Source of the DNA: Dysgonamonadaceae bacterium
Lineage (GTDB): Bacteria; Bacteroidota; Bacteroidia; Bacteroidales; Azobacteroidaceae
Length of the DNA: 64,000 nt
Direction of reading: 5' to 3'
Assembly: GCA_031260045.1 (NCBI GenBank)
Contig: JAIRKO010000051.1
Location: 1 to 64,000 of the forward strand
The first letter of the stretch is position 1, and each line of letters opens with the position of its first letter. The translations under genes were made by a program, and so were the position numbers. Shown here piece after piece: positions 8,356 through 16,278 of this stretch. Below the pieces are notes generated by a model, which searched no databases, was not told where the DNA came from, and saw nothing but the letters and a program-made list of their open reading frames with translations.

Positions 8356-10365
8356 CTATTTATTAACATTTCCAAATTCCACAATCCGAACCACAAACCC
8401 GCCTCCGGAAGCCATAGAAACTGTGAGTTTCCGGTCGGTAGGAATATTGATTACTTCTTTTTTATAGTCGCGGGCAACTCTGCCGGCATTGACGCCGTCC
8501 CTAAAAACTTCGCCTTTGAAATTTCCGTCGCCTAAGAAAGTCAGATCCAATTCCAGCGTCCGCGCATCCCAATTTGTCAATGAACCGACATACCATTCGT
8601 TTCCTTTTTGGCGGGCAATGGTTATATATTCGCCGATTTCGCCGTTCAGGGCGATTGTATTGTCCCAAACGGTAGGCGCGGAAGCGATAAACTCTGTACA
8701 TTCTTCCTCATCCATATAGTTGGATGGGCTGTCGCACAGCATATTCAAAGGAGATTCAAAGATAATATATTCCGCAAGCTGCCGGCAGCGCGTCCCCTGA
8801 CTCATCGGCTCGGAATATGCGGGATAATAGGCTGACCGGCTTGCATTGCGCATCGCGCCTTGCGTGTAATCCACCGGACCTGCGACCTGTCGGATAAAAG
8901 GGAAGGTAACGTCGTATGTTATCTGATCAAGTTCTCGCGAACTCCATTTCAACTGTTCCAGTCCGTTGACGGCTTCAAAGTTGATTACATTGGGATAGGT
9001 GCGTTGCAATCCTGTCGGCTTGTATGTTCCGTGAAAATCAATCAGCAACTTATATTTTGCTCCCATTTGTGCGGCGCGGTGGTGAAAATCCACCATCGGC
9101 TGATCGTCCCTGTCCATGAAATCGACTTTGAAACCTTTGATTCCCATTTCGCTATAATGTCTGCACACCTTTTCCATATCGCGGTTGAAAGCGTAATAGC
9201 CCGCCCAAAGTATCAAGCCTACATTTTTCTTTCCGGCATAAGCAACCAATGCTTGCAAGTCGATTTCCGGCACAACCTGAAACAAATCCGCCTCGTTGTT
9301 CACCGCCCAGCCTTCATCCAATATAACATATTCGATGCCGTATTTTGAGGCAAAGTCGATATAATATTTATACGTTTCGTTGTTTACGCCGGTCTTGAAG
9401 TCCACGTTGTAGAGATTCCAGTCGTTCCACCATTCCCAAGCCACTTTTCCGGGCTTTATCCATGAATAGTCGCCTTGATGCGGCGTTGCAAGTTTATAAA
9501 CCATGTCGCTATCGGCAAGGTCGGACGCTTTTTCCGCCACAATGACGATGCGCCAGGGGAATTGCGTTGCGCCGTCAAACTTTGCGATATACGTTTCCCG
9601 CGACTGTATCAATTCCTGCAACATGTTGTGTCCGCCTTGCTTCGTTTCCTTTGGATATGGAGCAAACACGCCTTTCAATCCGTTTGATTTATCCGTTGGA
9701 AACAGGAACATACCCGGATAGTTCAGCAAATCGGCTTCGGCAATACAAATCTTTTTACCGTTAGCGCCCTCGACTACAAGCGGAGAGATTCCAAGCCGCT
9801 TTTTGTTCCATTCCGACAAGGAAATATGATGATAAGGCTGCTCGAATGAATTCATATATTGGCTTTCAAACGAACCTTCTTTTCGGTTTGTATAACTGAC
9901 GAACGCCTTATAATCGGATGGAAAATTAAATTCAACCTGTTCGCTTTTCACAATAAACGGCTTTCGGGCGTTGGATACAAATCGGTAGGCAACCCCATCG
10001 TTATATGCTCTGAAAATGACGTGATAACCGCCTTTGAAACGGAGCGTAAGCTCATTGTAATGATCCGTAACTGCCTTGCGCTTATAAACGGCGGCGGGAA
10101 AAGTTCTGTTTACGGTTTCTCGCGCCGAACCGGATAATTGCGGGTTAATTCCGTAGGTATCGCCGCCCGCCAAAGTCATCGACAGGGCGGAATTGGACAG
10201 CATAACATCGCCGTTGTGAGAAACGGAATATTCTATTTTCTTGCCGATTGTGATTACGGTTTCCAATTTTCCGTCAGGCGAGAGGAGGGAAACGCGCTTT
10301 TCTGCGATAAGCGGCAGACACAACAGCACGGCAAAGACGACTAACAGGGAATATTTCCTTTTCAT
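8356..10365 (-). CDS. Glycoside hydrolase family 97, probable alpha-galactosidase/alpha-glucosidase
   Basis: 669 residues with a signal peptide (1-21, 'LLVVFAVLLCLPLIAEK'), so periplasmic or exported. The order is an N-terminal beta-sandwich, a central (beta/alpha)8 barrel with 'KPGKVAWEWWNDWNL', 'YVILDEGW' and 'GFKVDFMDRDDQ', and a C-terminal beta domain. GH97 contains inverting alpha-glucosidases (SusB type) and retaining alpha-galactosidases. The Asp-rich 'VDFMDRDDQ' strand end fits the retaining, alpha-galactosidase-like group better, but substrate is not certain. 'NFEAVNGLEQ' carries a likely catalytic Glu. It follows the GH109 gene after only 11 bp, so the two should act on the same glycan. 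Confidence 0.88.
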   Translation of the reverse strand: MKRKYSLLVVFAVLLCLPLIAEKRVSLLSPDGKLETVITIGKKIEYSVSHNGDVMLSNSALSMTLAGGDTYGINPQLSGSARETVNRTFPAAVYKRKAVTDHYNELTLRFKGGYHVIFRAYNDGVAYRFVSNARKPFIVKSEQVEFNFPSDYKAFVSYTNRKEGSFESQYMNSFEQPYHHISLSEWNKKRLGISPLVVEGANGKKICIAEADLLNYPGMFLFPTDKSNGLKGVFAPYPKETKQGGHNMLQELIQSRETYIAKFDGATQFPWRIVIVAEKASDLADSDMVYKLATPHQGDYSWIKPGKVAWEWWNDWNLYNVDFKTGVNNETYKYYIDFASKYGIEYVILDEGWAVNNEADLFQVVPEIDLQALVAYAGKKNVGLILWAGYYAFNRDMEKVCRHYSEMGIKGFKVDFMDRDDQPMVDFHHRAAQMGAKYKLLIDFHGTYKPTGLQRTYPNVINFEAVNGLEQLKWSSRELDQITYDVTFPFIRQVAGPVDYTQGAMRNASRSAYYPAYSEPMSQGTRCRQLAEYIIFESPLNMLCDSPSNYMDEEECTEFIASAPTVWDNTIALNGEIGEYITIARQKGNEWYVGSLTNWDARTLELDLTFLGDGNFKGEVFRDGVNAGRVARDYKKEVINIPTDRKLTVSMASGGGFVVRIVEFGNVNK

Positions 10366-10376
10366 AAACAGTTCAT

Positions 10377-11768
10377 CTATTCCGCAAACTTCAATCCGTT
10401 CAATTTATCCCATCCGCCGCGCGTGAAATCTGGTATTTCCACAGGCGCAGAGTTATTATCCAGCGATATTTCGGTGAGGAGAATCAGGCTACACCATTCT
10501 GCTAAATCATAAACGTCCATATCCAACGGCAAGCCTTTTTGCAGGCAATAAATCAGGCGGTAATCCATGATAAAATCCATGCCGCCATGACCGCCCACCT
10601 GTTTGGCTTTTTCTTCAATGTCTTTGGTTATCGGGTGTTTGTATTTTTCCATAAGCGCTTCCCTCACCTCTGCGGGGAGAAAACTGTGGGCATTGAGGTT
10701 TTCGTGATCCGCCGCAATGTCAGGGTCAATTTCTCCTTTATCCAAGGCGTAGCCTTGTGTAGGATATTTGTTGGCAAAACCTTTTGTGCCGGTCAATTGA
10801 TACATCCGGCTGTAAGGACGCGGGGAGGTTACATTGTGTTCTATCAGGATTGATTTTCCTTTTTCGGTACGGATAAGCGTAGAGGTATGGTCGCCGTTGC
10901 GGAAATCCGCCACCTCTTCTCCCCGCTTTTCTTTTAGGAAAGCAGGATTGCCTATTGCCCGTGTATCAACGGAAACTAAGTAGTTCAATTTGTCGCCGCG
11001 ATGGATATTCATTGCCTGACAGACGGGACCCAATCCGTGCGTGGGATAAACGTCGCCCCGGTGCTCTTTGTTGAATTTCATTCTCCAATCGTCCCAATAA
11101 GCGTCCCAGAAAGGTTGAAGACCGTGAATGTAAGCGCCTTCTCCGTGTATAATTTCGCCGAGCAAACCTTGCTGCACCATATTCAGGGTAGTCAGTTCAA
11201 AGAAATCATAAACGCAGTTTTCAAGTTGTATACAATGCTTGCGGGTCTGTTCCGAAGTATTGATTAAAGCCCATATTTCATCCATGCTCATAGCCGCCGG
11301 CACTTCAATGGCTACGTGCTTGCCGTCCAGCATTGCCTGCACGCCTATCGTAACATGGGATTGCCAATTGGTGGCAACATAAATCAAATCCACATCGGGC
11401 AAAGCCGTTACTTTACGCCAGACGGAAGTATCGCCGTAAAATTCAAGGGCTTTGGGAAAGCCGCGTTTTTCGATCATTTGGTTGACGTGCTCCGTATTTT
11501 TTTGTTCTACATCGCATAAGGCAACAATTTCTACGCCGTCAATATGCGTCATCCGTTCTACTGCGCCGGGTCCGCGCATTCCCAAGCCAATGAAAGCCAC
11601 GCGGACGGTGGACAGCGGGTCGGCAGTCAGTTGCAATACGTTGGTTTGTCCTTGCGGACGGGCGGGGACGGGGGTTTTTATCACGCGCTCCTGCCCTTTC
11701 GGTTGCTCGGCATACAAGTTGCCCGCTACAAACAGGCAGGTAATTAATAGGAATGTTATTTGCTTCAT
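10377..11768 (-). CDS. GH109-type NAD-dependent glycosidase (alpha-N-acetylgalactosaminidase family)
   Basis: 463 residues. An N-terminal signal peptide ('FLLITCLFVAGNLYAEQ') precedes a Gfo/Idh/MocA Rossmann domain with 'VAFIGLGMRGPGAVERM' and 'ALCDVE'. Signature stretches of GH109 follow: 'ATNWQSHV', 'EVPAAMSMDEIW', 'QLENCVYDFFELT', 'HGLQPFWDAYWDDWRM' and 'YPTHGLGPV'. GH109 enzymes cleave alpha-GalNAc (blood-group-A-type ends, mucin glycans) through an NAD+-assisted oxidation-elimination mechanism. It is the first gene of a two-gene operon with GH97. No SusC/SusD pair or regulator is in the window. Confidence 0.9.
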   Translation of the reverse strand: MKQITFLLITCLFVAGNLYAEQPKGQERVIKTPVPARPQGQTNVLQLTADPLSTVRVAFIGLGMRGPGAVERMTHIDGVEIVALCDVEQKNTEHVNQMIEKRGFPKALEFYGDTSVWRKVTALPDVDLIYVATNWQSHVTIGVQAMLDGKHVAIEVPAAMSMDEIWALINTSEQTRKHCIQLENCVYDFFELTTLNMVQQGLLGEIIHGEGAYIHGLQPFWDAYWDDWRMKFNKEHRGDVYPTHGLGPVCQAMNIHRGDKLNYLVSVDTRAIGNPAFLKEKRGEEVADFRNGDHTSTLIRTEKGKSILIEHNVTSPRPYSRMYQLTGTKGFANKYPTQGYALDKGEIDPDIAADHENLNAHSFLPAEVREALMEKYKHPITKDIEEKAKQVGGHGGMDFIMDYRLIYCLQKGLPLDMDVYDLAEWCSLILLTEISLDNNSAPVEIPDFTRGGWDKLNGLKFAE

Positions 11769-11842
11769 GATGGTATAAATTAAAAGGTTATGTAAATTAA
11801 AATATTTTTATAGGAGCAAAGAAACTGGACAAACCTTAATTT

Positions 11843-12259
11843 CTATTGATTTATACTCCGTATTTGCTTAGGTAACAATACATTCAAATTGAAAGATATA
11901 TAATCTTTCCGGTTATTGGTAACAAAATAAGCGCACTTCATTTTCTTACTGATAACGTATTGAATATTGTCTTCCATATCGGAAAAATCAAAATGCAAAG
12001 AATTTTCAATATCCGTTTTCGTAAATTCAACAATTGTGAATTTTGCAATCAGTGTGCGTACTATATCTTTTATAACTTCATTGGTTTCCCGTTTCTGAAA
12101 AACAGATACTAACTGAGCAACGCTTAATGTTGAGACAAACAAATATTTTCCTTTGAGTGAGTACAAATATTCCAAACATTTTTTGTCTTGTTGTTTGCCG
12201 GAAAACGCACTGATTAAGACATTAGTATCAATAAAAATGTTGTAGGGATTAAGCCTCAT
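11843..12259 (-). CDS. PIN-domain protein, probable VapC-like toxin
   Basis: 138 residues. 'IFIDTNVLISAF' holds the first PIN-domain Asp. Acidic residues of the metal site continue in 'FDFSDMEDNIQY', and 'YFVTNNRKDY' matches the C-terminal PIN motif. PIN toxins are Mg-dependent RNases. The start codon overlaps the stop of the upstream 65-residue gene by 4 bp, the usual antitoxin-toxin coupling. Target RNA is unknown. Confidence 0.82.
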   Translation of the reverse strand: MRLNPYNIFIDTNVLISAFSGKQQDKKCLEYLYSLKGKYLFVSTLSVAQLVSVFQKRETNEVIKDIVRTLIAKFTIVEFTKTDIENSLHFDFSDMEDNIQYVISKKMKCAYFVTNNRKDYISFNLNVLLPKQIRSINQ

Positions 12260-12453
12260 AAGATAATTTCCTTATATTTTGCCTGTTCGGAAGGAGTAAG
12301 CAAATCCAGATTTTGATTAATCCAATTGGTTAGTGCCACTTTGTAAATGTCTTTTTTGGTTATCCCTGCTCGTTTCAACATAGTTTCCGTTGCTTCTTCT
12401 TTCAAGGAAACAAGATGTTTCCCAGAATTTGTTTTTTTTGTTGCGGTATTCAT
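12256..12453 (-). CDS. Putative antitoxin partner of the PIN-domain protein
   Basis: 65 residues, with a basic N-terminus and a predicted helical body ('VSLKEEATETMLKRAG', 'KDIYKVALTNWINQNLDLL'). No standard DNA-binding motif is certain; it could be ribbon-helix-helix-like. Identification rests on size and on the 4-bp overlap with the PIN-domain gene downstream. Confidence 0.65.
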   Translation of the reverse strand: MNTATKKTNSGKHLVSLKEEATETMLKRAGITKKDIYKVALTNWINQNLDLLTPSEQAKYKEIIL

Positions 12454-12487
12454 ATTATTTGTTGTTTGATTTTTCTTAATTCATCCG

Positions 12488-12495
12488 CAAAGATA
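12488..12495 (-). promoter_or_regulatory. -7 box for the antitoxin-PIN pair
   Basis: The minus strand reads TATCTTTG followed by C, about 35 nt upstream of the antitoxin ATG. A clean -33 element is not evident. Confidence 0.45.
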
Positions 12496-12517
12496 AAACA
12501 TTTTTCCGATGCAGCGT

Positions 12518-13714
12518 TTATTTCAAAACGCCCAACGCTTTCCCCGTTCTAACAAATGCGTCAATGCACCCGTCCAAATGCTCGCGCCGGTGCGCCGCCG
12601 AAAGCTGCACCCTGATTCGCGCTTGCCCCTGCGGAACCACCGGATAATAAAATCCCGTAACATAAACCCCTTCGTCCAACAACAACCGAGCCATTTCCTG
12701 CGACAATTTCGCATCATACAGCATCACGGCGCAAATGGCTGATTGCGTCGGTTTTATATCAAATCCGGCGGACGTCATTTTTTTCACAAAATAAGCGGCG
12801 TTTTCGTGCAACCGGTCTTGCAGTTCGTTGTTTTTTTCTAGAAAATCGAACGTATAAATGCCGGCGGCAACAACCGAAGGCGGAAGCGAATTGGAAAAAA
12901 GATAAGGTCGCGAACGCTGGCGAAGCATGTCAATAATCTCTTTTCTGCCGGTCGTGAAACCGCCGACAGCGCCCCCGAATGCTTTTCCCAACGTTCCGGT
13001 TATAATGTCAATTTTTCCCCGCAAATTGAACAGTTCGGTTACGCCATGCCCTGTATTCCCGACAACTCCCGCCGAATGGGATTCATCGACCATAATCATA
13101 GCGTCGTATTGTTGCGCAAGTTCGTAAATTTTATCCATCGGCGCCACATTCCCGTCCATCGAAAAAACGCCGTCGGTAACAATCAGGCGAAAACGGTGTT
13201 TTTGGGCTTCCGTCAGTTGTTTTTCCAAATCGTTCCAATCGGCGTTGGCATAACGGTAGCGGACGGCTTTGGACAAACGAACGCCGTCGATAATGGACGC
13301 ATGGTTCAAGCCGTCGGAAATGATGGCGTCGTTTTCGCCGAGCAGCGGTTCAAAAACGCCTCCGTTTGCGTCGAAACAGGCGGCGTACAAAATCGTGTCT
13401 TCCGTTCCGAAAAATCGGGCGACGGATGCTTCCAGTTGCTTGTGCAAATCTTGTGTTCCGCAAATAAACCGCACCGACGACATGCCGTAACCCCTGTTTG
13501 CCATTGCCTTTTCGGCGGCGGCAATCAAATCGGGGCTGTCTGAGAGACCCAAGTAATTGTTTGCGCAAAAGTTGAGGACTTCCTCTCCGGAAGCAAGCCT
13601 AACGGACACGGATTGCGGCGATGAAATGATGCGCTCTTCCTTATATAGACCCGCTCGGCGGATGGCGTTCAGTTCTTCGCTGAGGTGTTGTTGAAATTTT
13701 TTGTAGGTTTCCAT
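12518..13714 (-). CDS. kbl: Glycine C-acetyltransferase (2-amino-3-ketobutyrate CoA ligase)
   Basis: 398 residues, the normal length. A PLP-dependent alpha-oxoamine synthase that cleaves 2-amino-3-ketobutyrate with CoA to glycine and acetyl-CoA in threonine breakdown. Motifs: 'CANNYLGLSD', 'RFICGTQDLHKQLE', 'DGLNHASIIDGVRL', 'VDESHSAGVVG' and the PLP lysine in 'GTLGKAFGGAVGG'. The partner threonine dehydrogenase (tdh) is not next to it. Serine palmitoyltransferase or BioF are close relatives, but the 'RFICGTQDLHK' segment favours Kbl. Confidence 0.92.
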   Translation of the reverse strand: METYKKFQQHLSEELNAIRRAGLYKEERIISSPQSVSVRLASGEEVLNFCANNYLGLSDSPDLIAAAEKAMANRGYGMSSVRFICGTQDLHKQLEASVARFFGTEDTILYAACFDANGGVFEPLLGENDAIISDGLNHASIIDGVRLSKAVRYRYANADWNDLEKQLTEAQKHRFRLIVTDGVFSMDGNVAPMDKIYELAQQYDAMIMVDESHSAGVVGNTGHGVTELFNLRGKIDIITGTLGKAFGGAVGGFTTGRKEIIDMLRQRSRPYLFSNSLPPSVVAAGIYTFDFLEKNNELQDRLHENAAYFVKKMTSAGFDIKPTQSAICAVMLYDAKLSQEMARLLLDEGVYVTGFYYPVVPQGQARIRVQLSAAHRREHLDGCIDAFVRTGKALGVLK

Positions 13715-13855
13715 AATGAAATAGTATGTGTGAAATTTTTATTTGTGTTAATTCGTGCATTAGCGGCAACTATTAATTTTTTATGTTACTAATGCGGTAT
13801 TGCAACCTCACTGCGCTTCGCCGGTTAATGAGCGCGTATTTCCATACAAGAAAAA

Positions 13856-13890
13856 AATGTAAAATGACTATGGATAAATCATTTTACATT
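13856..13890 (-). terminator. Terminator after the class II aldolase gene
   Basis: A perfect 12-bp inverted repeat (aatgtaaaatga / tcattttacatt) with an 11-nt loop. On the minus strand it is followed by a T-run (complement of the A-run at 13851-13857), as expected 50 nt downstream of the aldolase stop. Confidence 0.75.
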
Positions 13891-13940
13891 TCGCTTTGTA
13901 TGTTTTAATAAATAAGAAATATCATCCGGACGTGCCCGCC

Positions 13941-14933
13941 TCAAGCTTTCCCCGCCGACCCCAACACGCCAACAACCTTATGTTTATAAAGTTCTTTCAG
14001 CCATTCGCGAGCAGGACCCAAGTATTGGCGGGGATCGAACCATTCGGGATGTTCGCCGAAAGTTTGACGGATAGCGGCAGTCATCGCCAAACGCCCGTCG
14101 GAGTCAATATTAATTTTGCACACCGCCGATTGGGCTGCACGCCGCAACTGTTCTTCGGGAATCCCGATCGCGTCTTTCAATTTCCCGCCGTTGCGGTTGA
14201 TGATGTCCACATATTTTGCAGGCACAGAGGAGGCGCCGTGCAAAACAATCGGAAATCCCGGAATGCGACGTTCCACCTCTTCGAGAATGTCGAAGCGCAG
14301 AGGCGGTGGAAGCAAAGCGCCTCCGGCGTCGCGAGTACATTGGTCGGGCTTGAATTTGTTTGCGCCGTGCGACGTCCCGATGGAAATTGCGAGCGAATCC
14401 ACCCCCGTTTTGGAAACAAAATCTTCCACTTCTTCCGGCTGCGTATAAGTATGGTGTTCGGCAACCACATCGTCTTCGATACCGGCTAAAACGCCCAATT
14501 CGCCCTCAACGGTAACGTCATATTTGTGGGCGTATTCGACCACTTTCCGCGTCAGTTCCACATTTTCGTTATACGAATGGTGCGAGCCGTCGATCATTAC
14601 GGACGAAAAACCGTATTCGATGCAGCTTTTGCAGAGTTCAAACGTATCGCCGTGATCCAGGTGCAACACGACGGGGATATTTTTCCCCAGTTCCTTGGCG
14701 TATTCCACCGCGCCCTGCGCCATATAACGCAAAAGCGTTTGGTTGGCGTATTTACGCGCGCCGCTCGATACCTGCAGGATTACCGGCGAACTCTCTTCCA
14801 CGCAAGCCTGTATGATTGCCTGCAACTGTTCCATGTCGTTAAAATTGAAAGCCGGGATTGCATATTGACCCTTAATTGCTTTTTTGAAAAGTTCGCGGCT
14901 GTTGACTAAGCCTAATTCTTTGTAATTTACCAT
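13941..14933 (-). CDS. fba: Class II fructose-bisphosphate aldolase
   Basis: 330 residues. Zn-dependent cleavage and condensation of fructose 1,6-bisphosphate in glycolysis and gluconeogenesis. Metal and substrate motifs are visible: 'VVLHLDHGDTFE', 'SVMIDGSHHSYNEN', 'VEGELGVLAG', 'ISIGTSHGANKF', 'VLHGASSVP' and 'KINIDSDGR'. It is transcribed alone, with its own -7 box upstream and a hairpin terminator downstream. Confidence 0.95.
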   Translation of the reverse strand: MVNYKELGLVNSRELFKKAIKGQYAIPAFNFNDMEQLQAIIQACVEESSPVILQVSSGARKYANQTLLRYMAQGAVEYAKELGKNIPVVLHLDHGDTFELCKSCIEYGFSSVMIDGSHHSYNENVELTRKVVEYAHKYDVTVEGELGVLAGIEDDVVAEHHTYTQPEEVEDFVSKTGVDSLAISIGTSHGANKFKPDQCTRDAGGALLPPPLRFDILEEVERRIPGFPIVLHGASSVPAKYVDIINRNGGKLKDAIGIPEEQLRRAAQSAVCKINIDSDGRLAMTAAIRQTFGEHPEWFDPRQYLGPAREWLKELYKHKVVGVLGSAGKA

Positions 14934-14981
14934 CTTCTTTGTTTTTTAGTTAAATATATGAATACGATTTTATAACGGATG

Positions 14982-14989
14982 CAAAGGTA
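14982..14989 (-). promoter_or_regulatory. -7 box of the aldolase gene
   Basis: The minus strand reads TACCTTTG + C, 49 nt upstream of the ATG. The -33 region is a T/A-rich tract without a clear TTTG. Confidence 0.5.
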
Positions 14990-15043
14990 CGAAAAAAAAA
15001 TCTTTTTTTATCGGTTAAAATATAAAATATATTGTAGTCATTA

Positions 15044-15112
15044 TTGCGAAAGCGAAGCGGTGAAACAATCCAGAATAAAATTTAAAAATATAATTTAATT
15101 TTTCACACATAC
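15044..15112 (+). repeat. REP-like repeat (type A, full form)
   Basis: 'attgcgaaagcgaagcggtg' + 'aaacaatccagaataaaa', followed by 'aaaaatataatttaattt' and 'cacacatac'. This copy shows the longest version of the repeat, including the AT-rich tail that also occurs at 4240-4268 (inverted) and 30105-30137. Confidence 0.65.
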
Positions 15113-15128
15113 TTATCTAAAAAATAAT

Positions 15129-15136
15129 TACATTTG
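15129..15136 (+). promoter_or_regulatory. -7 box of the pheA leader
   Basis: TACATTTG followed by CACC fits TAnnTTTGC. It lies 29 nt before the leader-peptide ATG at 15165 and 180 nt before pheA. No clear -33 TTTG is present. Confidence 0.6.
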
Positions 15137-15164
15137 CACCCTAAATTTATAACAGCAAACAAAA

Positions 15165-15230
15165 ATGAAACGTTTTTATTTTACATATTCCTTTCGTTTT
15201 AACAAAGTAATAGAGGATTTTGTACGGTAA
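15165..15230 (+). CDS. Phenylalanine-rich leader peptide (pheL-like) of the pheA attenuator
   Basis: A 21-codon ORF, peptide MKRFYFTYSFRFNKVIEDFV + R, then TAA. Five of 21 codons are Phe (all TTT) and two are Tyr (TAT); four Phe and both Tyr fall within codons 4-12. It starts ~22 nt after the likely transcription start and lies directly upstream of two mutually exclusive RNA hairpins and of prephenate dehydratase. By analogy with E. coli pheL-pheA, a ribosome stalled at Phe codons would leave 15214-15224 free to form the antiterminator, while a ribosome reaching the stop (15228-15230) would mask it. No Shine-Dalgarno is seen, as usual for this phylum. Composition plus position make a chance ORF unlikely, but expression is untested. 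Confidence 0.75.
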   Translation: MKRFYFTYSFRFNKVIEDFVR

Positions 15231-15288
15231 AAAAAATAAATGTTATAGAACAAATATAAAATCCTGTCGAAACCGGCGGGATTTTTTT
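15214..15288 (+). promoter_or_regulatory. Attenuator: antiterminator and terminator upstream of pheA
   Basis: Antiterminator: 15214-15224 (aggattttgta) pairs with 15255-15265 (tataaaatcct) in 11 continuous pairs including one G-U. Terminator: 15258-15269 pairs with 15274-15285 around an AAAC loop, about 12 pairs including two G-U, ending in a run of seven T (15282-15288). The two hairpins share 15258-15265, so only one can form. The antiterminator's 5' arm overlaps codons 17-20 of the leader peptide. Confidence 0.75.
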
Positions 15289-15316
15289 GTATGTATTTGA
15301 ATTTAATTGTGTAAAG

Positions 15317-16168
15317 ATGAAAACAGTTGCTATTCAGGGAATCAAGGGCGCTTATCATGAGATAGCCGCACGCAGGTTTTTCAAAGAAAGAGGGGAGGAA
15401 AATATTGAAATTCTCCCGTGTAATCAGTTCAAAGATGTGATTTCAGCCGTGAAAAGAGATCCGAATATTATCGGTATCATGGCTATAGAGAACACAATAG
15501 CAGGAAGTTTGTTGCAGAATCACGAACTTATTCGGGAAAGCGATTTGATAGTTGTCGGCGAACAAAAAATCCACATCACCCATAGTTTTGCCGTCTTGCC
15601 GGGCGAATCCGTCGAAACGATTACCGAAGTGAATTCCCATCCGATTGCTTTGATGCAATGCGCCGATTATTTGAATACGCTTCCCAGCATAAAGATTGTG
15701 GAAGAGGAAGATACGGCGTTAAGCGCAAAAATAATCGCCGAAAATAAACGGACGGGACATGCGGCAATATGCAGCAAATATGCCGCCGAGCTCTACGGTT
15801 TGCAAGTTCTGGAAGAAGGCATAGAAACGAACAAACGGAATTTCACCCGTTTCCTGATTATATCAAATCGTTGGTTGTCGGACGATTGGATTAAAAACGA
15901 TGAAATCAACAAAGCATCGCTTGTCTTCACCCTTCCGCACGCGGAAGGAAGTTTATCTAAAATATTGACTATTTTCTACTTCTACAACTTAAATTTGACG
16001 AAAATACAATCTTTGCCGATTTTAGGTCGCGAATGGGAATATTTGTTTTACATTGATTTAACTTTCACTGATATATTGAATTACAAGCAGGGATTGGACG
16101 CCACCCGTCCGTTGATGAAAGATTTTAAAATTTTGGGCGAATATAAAAAAGACAATGCCTCGCTATAA
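15317..16168 (+). CDS. pheA: Prephenate dehydratase
   Basis: 283 residues from ATG 15317; in-frame upstream codons start at a TTG inside the terminator U-tract and are not credible. The enzyme converts prephenate to phenylpyruvate, the committed step to phenylalanine. Motifs: 'VAIQGIKGAYHEIAARRFF', 'MAIENTIAGSLL', 'ITHSFAVLPG', 'EVNSHPIALMQC' and the catalytic Thr segment 'KRNFTRFLII'. The C-terminal ACT domain ('SLVFTLPHAEGSLSKIL', 'LTKIQSLPILGREWEYLFYID') would bind Phe for feedback inhibition. No chorismate mutase domain is fused. No other aromatic-pathway genes are adjacent. It lies behind a Phe-codon attenuator, giving both transcriptional and allosteric control by Phe. Confidence 0.93.
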   Translation: MKTVAIQGIKGAYHEIAARRFFKERGEENIEILPCNQFKDVISAVKRDPNIIGIMAIENTIAGSLLQNHELIRESDLIVVGEQKIHITHSFAVLPGESVETITEVNSHPIALMQCADYLNTLPSIKIVEEEDTALSAKIIAENKRTGHAAICSKYAAELYGLQVLEEGIETNKRNFTRFLIISNRWLSDDWIKNDEINKASLVFTLPHAEGSLSKILTIFYFYNLNLTKIQSLPILGREWEYLFYIDLTFTDILNYKQGLDATRPLMKDFKILGEYKKDNASL

Positions 16169-16278
16169 ACCCCGTTGTTTTAAGGCAATATGCGTTTCGC
16201 ATCCCCGCACCCGCGTAAATTTATGCTTTGAACTGTGTGTGTTTCTTGTTTTTTTATTACCTTTCGCAAATTTATTGA

